Shown here: in pieces, positions 58,068-64,000 of the stretch
Position numbering within the stretch: position 1 is the first letter of the stretch
How the letters are laid out: each line of letters begins with the position of its first letter
NCBI GenBank assembly: GCA_016710115.1
Contig: JADJLN010000010.1
Span: forward strand, 62,001 to 126,000
Reading direction: 5' to 3'
From: Saprospiraceae bacterium
GTDB taxonomy: Bacteria > Bacteroidota > Bacteroidia > Chitinophagales > Saprospiraceae
DNA: 64,000 bases
Position numbers and translations under genes: made by a program
The notes under the pieces: generated by a model
Seen by the model: the letters and a program-made list of their open reading frames with translations, nothing else
Databases searched by the model: none
Told to the model about the DNA's origin: nothing

Positions 58068-58242
58068 CCCTCAAACATCGGGAGAATTTCAGACCGGGAT
58101 CCATATCCTGACAGGAAATTGACTCCCCGGAACAAATCCGGTTGTATGCAGCCAGGGAGCCATCGGTGATGGATGGTGAAAAAAACAAGGAACCGATCGG
58201 GGATTTATTCCAAAACCACTGTCTGTCAGCCGCGCTGCTGTG

Positions 58243-58250
58243 TATCTTCG
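58243..58250 (+). promoter_or_regulatory. -7 box TATCTTCG before scpA
   Basis: One mismatch to TAnnTTTG; 7 bases before the ATG at 58258. The alternative ATG at 58240 lies upstream of the box, so the box argues for 58258. Confidence 0.55.
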
Positions 58251-58257
58251 CCCTCCG

Positions 58258-59079
58258 ATGCAACCAGCCGGTCAACAGGATACCTTTACTATCAGACTCC
58301 CTCAATTTGAAGGGCCGTTTGACCTTCTCCTCTTCTTCATTGAACGGGATGAGCTGGATATTTACAATATCCCGATCGCCCAGATCACCGATGAGTTTCT
58401 GGATTACATTCACGGCATGGATGTCATGAACGTCGATCTGGCCAGTGAGTTCATCCTGGTGGCCGCTCAATTGATGAGCATCAAGGCGCGCATGTTGATC
58501 CCCCGCAAACAGGTGGATGAGCAGGGTGAAGAAATCGATCCACGCCTGGAATTGGTGGAGCGCCTGCTGGAGTACAAGCGCTACAAGAGTGTACTGGATG
58601 AGATGCGTGTACTGGAAGAAAATCGCCAGTACAGAAATCCGAGAGGATACGCGTCAGAGGAACTTCGGAAAATGGCAACCAAGGCCCTCGTGGATGTCGA
58701 GCTGGAATCACTCGACCTGTACAAGCTGCTTCGTGCCTTCGAACGGGTCATGTCCCGCTACGAGGACAATCAGAAAAAGGTCACCGTGCATGAAGTGGTC
58801 CGTTGGCCATACACCATCCGCGATCAACAGCAGATGATCTTTCACCGGATCCGCTCGGGTGTGAAAGTGCCTTTTGAACTCCTGTTTTCACAATGTGAGA
58901 ATCGGGTGCATGCGATCGTTACATTTCTGGCTCTCCTGGAGCTGCTCAATCAGCAGCTGGTGGATATCCTGCAGGGGAATGGCATGAATAATTTCTGGTT
59001 GGTAGCCCCTGAAGTGGGCGAGGACCTGCCCGATCTTCCGGAAGAAGATTTGCCCACCGCCGATCTGGAGGAAGAATAG
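58258..59079 (+). CDS. scpA: Segregation and condensation protein A
   Basis: 273 residues. Kleisin of the SMC-ScpA-ScpB condensin. FEGPFDLLLFFIERDELDIYNIPIAQITDEFLDYI is the diagnostic N-terminal SMC-binding region, followed by ASEFILVAAQLMSIKARMLIP and a winged-helix C-terminus (VTFLALLELLNQQL-like IVTFLALLELLNQQLV). Acidic tail (EEDLPTADLEEE). scpB and smc are not in the window. The start at 58258 follows the promoter box. Confidence 0.95.
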   Translation: MQPAGQQDTFTIRLPQFEGPFDLLLFFIERDELDIYNIPIAQITDEFLDYIHGMDVMNVDLASEFILVAAQLMSIKARMLIPRKQVDEQGEEIDPRLELVERLLEYKRYKSVLDEMRVLEENRQYRNPRGYASEELRKMATKALVDVELESLDLYKLLRAFERVMSRYEDNQKKVTVHEVVRWPYTIRDQQQMIFHRIRSGVKVPFELLFSQCENRVHAIVTFLALLELLNQQLVDILQGNGMNNFWLVAPEVGEDLPDLPEEDLPTADLEEE

Positions 59080-59095
59080 AGTTCACCCCCGTATT

Positions 59096-59788
59096 TCAAG
59101 GCACATTGCTCCCGTTTTGTTCAGACACCTCTTCCAGGGTGCGCTCCCAGATATCCAGATAGTCGGTAAGAAACCGGCGTTTATACTGGATAATGAACCG
59201 GGGATGGGGCAGGCCGACAATCCTGGTAAAAAAGCTGTGTCGACCATTGAGCCGCTCGATGAATTTCAGGTTCTTTCCCGCTCCCAGGATGACGGCCGCC
59301 CGGGTATGGAGGCCCAGCTGAATCTGTTGGTTCAGGGTTCGGGTGATGAAGGGTTCAATCGCATTCTGCAGCTCGTTCCGATCGTAATAATTCAGATTTT
59401 TTCCAAACTCCGTGAACCCGAGAGGGCAAAGGGAACTGATAAAAAATCGCCTGAAAAACACAGCAGGTCCGCCCATTCGTTCGATCACCATGTAAACAAA
59501 TTCGGAAGAGGGTTCGTGTGCATTCAGTGTGTTGTCGATCCCGCATTGATCACGCAACCGTTTGGGATCTGTAAAGGGAATACCGGTCAATCCCGCACCG
59601 AGGCGTCCGGGGTTGATCCCGAAGAGGCCGGTTCGCTTGTCATCATCGTGAAAAAAGGTGGTATAGAAATCGCGAACCAGGTGCATGACGTCTTTGTCCA
59701 TATAGGGATTCATGACCTCAACGTCGGATGGTAATCGTTTGGGTAGGGTTAATGAAGACAGAAATCCCAGGATCCGTTCGTCCAGCAT
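59096..59788 (-). CDS. SMUG2-family (DUF4918) uracil-DNA glycosylase-like protein
   Basis: 230 residues. Glycosylase motifs: LFGINPGRLGAGLTGIPFTDP (motif 1, catalytic loop with Asn) and VGLPHPRFIIQYKRR (C-terminal intercalation loop with His-Pro). Removes uracil or related damaged bases; exact specificity not visible. The ATG at 59788 begins one base after the EVE gene's TGA, so translation is probably coupled; the frame to 59827 would overlap it. Confidence 0.85.
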   Translation of the reverse strand: MLDERILGFLSSLTLPKRLPSDVEVMNPYMDKDVMHLVRDFYTTFFHDDDKRTGLFGINPGRLGAGLTGIPFTDPKRLRDQCGIDNTLNAHEPSSEFVYMVIERMGGPAVFFRRFFISSLCPLGFTEFGKNLNYYDRNELQNAIEPFITRTLNQQIQLGLHTRAAVILGAGKNLKFIERLNGRHSFFTRIVGLPHPRFIIQYKRRFLTDYLDIWERTLEEVSEQNGSNVP

Positions 59789-59789
59789 A

Positions 59790-60203
59790 TCATGCCGGAT
59801 TTTCACTGTGTTCCAGGATGCGCTCATAGGCTGCCTGGTCCAGGGGCATGACAGATATTCGCCCGTTACGCACGAGAAGGATATCCTGCAGGGATGGGTC
59901 GGCTTTGATGGTTTGCAGTGAAACCGGGTTTTTCAGGTGGCGCACGGGAGCAAAATCGACCACTGACCAGTCTCCTTCTTCAGCCGTTGGATCCGGATAA
60001 TGTTCCTTGATCACCCGGGCAATACCGACCACTTCCAACCCTTCACGACTGTGGTAGAACAGTGTGAGATCACCCTCTTTCATCGCACGCAGATTGTTTC
60101 GGGCCTGGTAGTTGCGGACACCTTCCCACATTGAACGGCCCTCCTTTTCCAGATCGGCAAAACTGTATACGAACGGTTCGGATTTGATCAACCAGTAATT
60201 CAA
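59790..60203 (-). CDS. EVE domain protein
   Basis: 137 residues, a full EVE (PUA-like) domain: YWLIKSEPFVYSFADLEKEG, WEGVRNYQARNNLRAMKEGDLTLFYHS, VVGIARVIKEHYPDP, VDFAPVRHLKNPV. EVE domains bind modified bases in nucleic acid. First gene of a two-gene unit with the SMUG2-like glycosylase, which is consistent with base damage or modification handling (inference). Confidence 0.93.
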   Translation of the reverse strand: MNYWLIKSEPFVYSFADLEKEGRSMWEGVRNYQARNNLRAMKEGDLTLFYHSREGLEVVGIARVIKEHYPDPTAEEGDWSVVDFAPVRHLKNPVSLQTIKADPSLQDILLVRNGRISVMPLDQAAYERILEHSENPA

Positions 60204-60248
60204 GAGTTGGGAGGTTATGAGGTTATGAGGTGAGGGTGAAGAGGAGAG

Positions 60249-61478
60249 TTAGTTGGAGGCAAAACGTTCGACCTCTGACCACACACGAAGGACATTGCCG
60301 GAACAGATTTTTTCGATGTCCTGTTCGGTGTATCCTTTTTTGAGGAGGAGGTAGATGAGGTTGGGATATTGGGAAACATCCTTCAGACCGGTGGGGAGGC
60401 TGTCGCCGACACCATCGAAATCAGAGCCGAGTCCCACATGATCGATGCCTGCGATTTTGACCACATGGTCGACATGCCTGGCCACCATCTCCACATCGGA
60501 GAAGAGCGTGGGATTTTTTTTCCGAAAGGCATCGATATGGGTCTTTGCCGCCGCATCTTCCATCGTCAGGCCTTTTTTCTCCAGGATTGCATCCAGTTTT
60601 TTTCGATTGGCTTTGTTGGCCTGATCTACTTTTTTATCCAGGAATGTGGAACCGAAATTGATCTGAATGACCCCGTTGTGTTCAGCCAGGGCACGGATCA
60701 TGTCATCATCCATATTGCGTTGCCATCCCGGAGTGAAGGTCCGGCACGAGGAGTGAGAGGCAATGACGGGCACCCGACTGACCTCTAATACATCATAAAA
60801 TGCCTTATCGGACACATGGGATATATCCACCATGATGCCTACGCCGTTCATTTCGGCCACGACCTTCTTCCCGAAGGGGCTGAGCCCATTCCAGGTTCGG
60901 GCATCATCATAGGAAGAGTCACAGATCTGGTTGTCCTTGCTGTGGGTGAGTGTGATATACCGGATCCCCCGATTGTGGAAATGAGTCAGATTGGCCAGGT
61001 CGTCTTCGATACCGGCTCCATTTTCCATACCCATGGGAAGCGACATCAGCCCTTTGGCAAAATTGTCCCGAACAGACTGCACGGTGGGCGCTTTGGCAAA
61101 TTTGTCCGGATGGGCCGCGAGAATGGATTCGATCATATCGATGGTCTGGTCTGCAAAGGCCTTGGCTCCTCCGTCCTGTTGATATTCTGCAGGCACATAG
61201 ACCGCCAGAAAGGGAACATCAAGACCACCCTTGCGTGCGCGCTCGTAATCAAAATCCCCTTTTTCAGAAGATATGGGGATGCCGAGCAGTTCTTTTGTCG
61301 GCCGGAAATTCTTCACACCCATGCGGTAGGGTAGATCGACATGGCCGTCGATCAGGATGAACCGGTGCGCCAGTTCGTCTGCTTTTTTCCAGAGCGGATC
61401 CTGGACATCGATACCATGTTGGGTGTGGGCCATAGGGTTGATCATGAATAAGGTCAGAAATCCAATCAATAATCGCAT
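60249..61478 (-). CDS. M19 (renal-type) membrane dipeptidase
   Basis: 409 residues. The ATG at 61478 opens a signal peptide (MRLLIGFLTLFMINPMAHTQ); the frame to 61616 overlaps the next gene. Metal ligands HVD (46-48), further M19 motifs VDISHVSD, VIASHSSCR, GLGSDFDGVGDSLP and LKDVSQYPNL. Zinc dipeptidase, periplasmic or secreted. A TACCTTCG box ends 4 bases before the ATG. Confidence 0.92.
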   Translation of the reverse strand: MRLLIGFLTLFMINPMAHTQHGIDVQDPLWKKADELAHRFILIDGHVDLPYRMGVKNFRPTKELLGIPISSEKGDFDYERARKGGLDVPFLAVYVPAEYQQDGGAKAFADQTIDMIESILAAHPDKFAKAPTVQSVRDNFAKGLMSLPMGMENGAGIEDDLANLTHFHNRGIRYITLTHSKDNQICDSSYDDARTWNGLSPFGKKVVAEMNGVGIMVDISHVSDKAFYDVLEVSRVPVIASHSSCRTFTPGWQRNMDDDMIRALAEHNGVIQINFGSTFLDKKVDQANKANRKKLDAILEKKGLTMEDAAAKTHIDAFRKKNPTLFSDVEMVARHVDHVVKIAGIDHVGLGSDFDGVGDSLPTGLKDVSQYPNLIYLLLKKGYTEQDIEKICSGNVLRVWSEVERFASN

Positions 61479-61482
61479 CCTG

Positions 61483-61490
61483 CGAAGGTA
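61483..61490 (-). promoter_or_regulatory. -7 box TACCTTCG before M19 dipeptidase
   Basis: One mismatch to TAnnTTTG; only 4 bases before the ATG at 61478, so a transcript from it would start at or inside the start codon. Confidence 0.45.
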
Positions 61491-61577
61491 GGACCTCTGT
61501 GGCAGAACCGGGAATTTCGCCGGTTGATGTTTGCCGGATGGTTGATCTGGATCACCCTGGCTCTGAAAGGAAAATGA

Positions 61578-61585
61578 TAACCTTG
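61578..61585 (+). promoter_or_regulatory. Loose -7 box TAACCTTG before the PLP enzyme gene
   Basis: One mismatch to TAnnTTTG, 22 bases before the ATG at 61608. Confidence 0.35.
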
Positions 61586-61607
61586 CAGCAACCTGCCGAA
61601 TCAAGTT

Positions 61608-62855
61608 ATGAGCCATAAGTTTTCTCCTGAGTCCCTGATGATGTCACACGGTTACAAGCCGGAGTTGTCAGAGGGCGCCGTTAAATGCCCTATTTTTCAG
61701 ACCTCGACCTTTGTCTTTGAATCTGCCGAGGATGGGAAGGCCTTTTTTGAAGTGGCCTACGGGTTGCGGGAAGCCCGGCCAGGCGAAGTACCAGGGTTGA
61801 TCTACAGCCGCCTCAATAATCCCGATCTCCAGATCCTCGAAGAACGGCTGTGTCTGTGGGATGAAGCAGAGGCTGCGGCTGTTTTTGAAAGTGGCATGTC
61901 GGCCATCACCACGGTGCTGCTGGAATTCCTTCATCCGGGCGATTTGCTGTTGTACAGTATGCCAGTCTATGGCGGCACGGAACATTTCATCCTGGAGGTG
62001 TTGCCCAAATACAATATCCAGGGCATCGGATTTCGACCGGATCACACGCGGGAGGACATGATCCGACTGGTGGAGGAAAGCGGTCGAAAAGATCGGCTTC
62101 GGCTGGTTCTTGTCGAAACACCGGCAAACCCGACAAATGATCTATTTGATCTGCGCCTGTGTCGGGAGGTTGCGGATCATTTCAGCCGCTCTGAGGAGCG
62201 TGTCCTCGTGACAGTGGATAATACCTATATGGGTCCGCTCTGGCAGCACCCCATCCAGCACGGGGCTGATCTGGTCATGTATTCGGCCACCAAGTATATC
62301 GGTGGTCACAGCGATGTCATCGCCGGTGCGGTGTTGGGTAGTACCGAACTGATCACACGGGTGAAAACGTTGCCCACTTTCCTGGGCAACATGGCCGGAC
62401 CTTGGACGGGATGGTTGTTGCTGCGCAGTTTGGAAACCCTGAAGGTTCGCATGGAACAACAGGCGGAAAATGCCGGTGTGGTGGCGCGCTTTCTGAAGGA
62501 TCATCCCAAGGTGGAAAACGTCTATTATCTGGGACTGATCCCGGAAAATTCACCGCAATATGCCATTTACAAACGACAGTGCAGTTCACCGGGGGCTATG
62601 GTCTCGTTCGAGGTGAAGGGTGGGGAAGCGGAAGCTTTTAGGTTTCTCAATAACCTGAAGATGATCAAGCTGGCTGTCAGTCTGGGCAGTACCGAGTCAC
62701 TCGCGGAGCATCCGGCAACGATGACCCATGCCGGTCTTCAACCGGAGCATCAGCGCGAGATCGGGATCACCCCCAATCTGGTCCGGATCTCCGTGGGCGT
62801 GGAAAATCATCGCGATCTGGTGTATGTGATCGGAAATGCACTGGAGAAGGTATAG
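61608..62855 (+). CDS. Cystathionine gamma-synthase/lyase family PLP enzyme
   Basis: 415 residues, fold type I. Features: YSRLNNPDLQILEERL, FESGMSAITTVLLEFLHPGD, MPVYGGTEHF, ETPANPTNDLFDL, VDNTYMGPLWQHPIQHGADLVMYSATKYIGGHSD with PLP Lys 229, and VSLGSTESLAEHPATMTHAGL. Acts in sulfur amino-acid metabolism. Whether it is a synthase, gamma-lyase or methionine gamma-lyase cannot be read from the sequence. Confidence 0.9.
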   Translation: MSHKFSPESLMMSHGYKPELSEGAVKCPIFQTSTFVFESAEDGKAFFEVAYGLREARPGEVPGLIYSRLNNPDLQILEERLCLWDEAEAAAVFESGMSAITTVLLEFLHPGDLLLYSMPVYGGTEHFILEVLPKYNIQGIGFRPDHTREDMIRLVEESGRKDRLRLVLVETPANPTNDLFDLRLCREVADHFSRSEERVLVTVDNTYMGPLWQHPIQHGADLVMYSATKYIGGHSDVIAGAVLGSTELITRVKTLPTFLGNMAGPWTGWLLLRSLETLKVRMEQQAENAGVVARFLKDHPKVENVYYLGLIPENSPQYAIYKRQCSSPGAMVSFEVKGGEAEAFRFLNNLKMIKLAVSLGSTESLAEHPATMTHAGLQPEHQREIGITPNLVRISVGVENHRDLVYVIGNALEKV

Positions 62856-63155
62856 GTTGCAGCTGCTGTCTTCTCGACTCCTCCCCTCCTCAACTCCCCC
62901 CCGTAAAAAGGGAAGGTGTGGTTGTCCTATAATGGAAAAATCAGACCCCATGGCCGGACGTTTCTTCAACCCCTACAGGGTTGTCATCTACTCCCCTGTA
63001 AACCCCGGGATTCTCCCGGGGCTATTCTATTGAACCCTTTCAGGGTTCTGTCGGGCTGCAAGGGTTCACGGCCTCCTCGACCCCTCGACCCCTCCAATCT
63101 CATAACCTCCCTCCTCATAACCTCATAACCTCCCTCCTCAACTCCTCAACTTCTC
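62856..63155. other. Gene-free stretch with pyrimidine tracts and hairpin element
   Basis: Two tracts of the CTCCTCAACTCC/CTCATAACCTCC type (62876-62905 and 63068-63155) flank the three-hairpin element at 62968-63048. No gene seen. Confidence 0.7.
62968..63048 (+). repeat. Single-copy three-hairpin element
   Basis: AACCC-ctaca-GGGTT (62968-62982), CCCCGGG-attct-CCCGGGG (63003-63021), GAACCC-tttca-GGGTTC (63032-63048). The spacer after the central hairpin is CTATTCTATT, matching the form seen at 2587 and 4543. Both outer hairpins share the same arms. Confidence 0.88.
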
Positions 63156-64000
63156 CTACATGTGTCCCTTCACGATCTCCAGGATTTCCTTCTCCATCTG
63201 ATCGGCATCATCGGCCAGCTGCTGACCCTGAGCGAGCACCGTATCCAGCCACACCTTGTCTTTGAATCCGCCGGCATTGATCCGCACATTCAGCCAGGCA
63301 CCCTGGACGGCAGCGCGGGCGCACAGGGCACCTACGCCGGCATCGCTGGCGGAATTGGGATTGCCATCCCGTGCCATCACCTTGAGGACAGGTAGGGCGG
63401 CACTGGCCTGTTCCATCACCTGAAGCGGGATAGCGATAGCGTGTCTCGTAGCCGCCTGGATAGCCGCTGATCGGGCCGCCTTTTCGTCAGGGGTATTTTT
63501 TGGCAAGCCGAATGCATCCATGATCCCGTTGAAAGCACGGGTGTCTTCATCGACGAGGAAGAGCAGCCGATCCTGAATGGCCTGCGCTTTTTCAGCCCAG
63601 GTGGAAAACTCCTCCCACCGGTCATCCCATCCGCGTTTGTGGGCCGAGAGATTGGCGACCATGCCACCGAGTGCCGCTCCCAGTGCACCGACATAGGCAG
63701 AGATGGAGCCACCTCCGGGGGCGGGACTTTCGGACGCCGTTTCTGCCGAAAATTGCCGCAGATCCATGCGGACGAGTCGGCTGTCATTGGCATCCTCCAG
63801 CTGATATTCGATGATCTTTTTGCGGATATCGAAGGGTCCGAGTTCATCCAGTCCCATCGATTTGACAGCGATGCGGATGATCTCCTCATCCGGTAAGCCG
63901 GTGGATCGTTGCTGTTTGTGGAGGAAATATCGCCCGGCATCCAGCATCACCTGTTTGGGTACCAGGCCAACCAGTTCGGAACCGGTCACCCGCATGCCAC
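63156..64000 (-). CDS. ftcD: Formimidoyltransferase-cyclodeaminase, 3' part
   Basis: 281 codons, open at the window edge (the Met at 63995 is internal). The end of the formimidoyltransferase part (VTGSELVGLVPKQVMLDAGRYF, IRIAVKSMGLDELGPFD, IIEYQLED) is fused to the cyclodeaminase domain (SESPAPGGGSISAYVGALGAALGGMVANLSA, DEDTRAFNGIMDAFGLPK, GNPNSASDAGVGALCARAAVQGA). Transfers the formimino group of formiminoglutamate to tetrahydrofolate and cyclises it, in histidine degradation. Confidence 0.94.
   Translation of the reverse strand, partial: GMRVTGSELVGLVPKQVMLDAGRYFLHKQQRSTGLPDEEIIRIAVKSMGLDELGPFDIRKKIIEYQLEDANDSRLVRMDLRQFSAETASESPAPGGGSISAYVGALGAALGGMVANLSAHKRGWDDRWEEFSTWAEKAQAIQDRLLFLVDEDTRAFNGIMDAFGLPKNTPDEKAARSAAIQAATRHAIAIPLQVMEQASAALPVLKVMARDGNPNSASDAGVGALCARAAVQGAWLNVRINAGGFKDKVWLDTVLAQGQQLADDADQMEKEILEIVKGHM

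Overview
The window reads as a Bacteroidota chromosome segment, most likely Saprospiria-like (class-level placement is inference). The evidence is a type IX secretion component (PorZ-like) with several proteins carrying T9SS C-terminal sorting domains, the Bacteroidota families DUF3078 and DUF5916, bacillithiol synthesis (bshA), a kynurenine monooxygenase, and repeated TAnnTTTG-type -7 boxes in front of genes. No rRNA, tRNA, CRISPR array, prophage or insertion sequence was recognised.

Layout: 0-2.4 kb holds a partial tadA, two small envelope proteins and pcm. From 2.5 to 4.6 kb there is a gene-free array of about 6.5 tandem units of ~287 bp rich in perfect short hairpins. From 4.8 to 24.4 kb lie mainly housekeeping and metabolic genes: phosphoglucomutase, a YCII protein, a ligase-associated DEXH helicase, fadD, an OmpW-like barrel, a BNR propeller plus MoaD-like pair, kmo, ompH/skp, a DUF5916 protein, dnaX and mnmG. 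From 24.6 to 40.5 kb lie an M1 aminopeptidase, GNAT, PorZ, bshA, DUF3078, thioredoxin, a UPF0104 membrane protein, GlsB, an orphan VWA protein and ChaN. From 40.5 to 49.6 kb a leftward run of five secreted or surface genes (M43-like protease, two beta-helix proteins, a TAVG-repeat/S74 fibre protein and a small T9SS cargo protein) probably forms one surface operon ending at a strong terminator. From 49.7 to 64 kb lie two S41 processing proteases, a FAS1 lipoprotein, pdeM, marC, a DsbA-like protein, an rsmI-like gene, scpA, a SMUG2/EVE pair, an M19 dipeptidase, a PLP sulfur-amino-acid enzyme and the 3' part of ftcD.

Two features dominate the hunt. First, hairpin repeats: the tandem array shares a three-hairpin core with single copies at 4496-4581 and 62968-63048, which points to a family of palindromic elements. 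Second, about nineteen single-base indels break otherwise well conserved genes (including essential dnaX). Many sit in homopolymers and several compensate each other, so they look like sequence errors rather than decay. They cluster in 4.8-21 kb and 38-47.6 kb, and the interrupted genes are annotated here as single full-length genes. mnmG also lacks about 43 conserved residues by an in-frame deletion, which a single-base error cannot explain. Several genes start only 4-7 bases after their -7 box, suggesting leaderless mRNAs.
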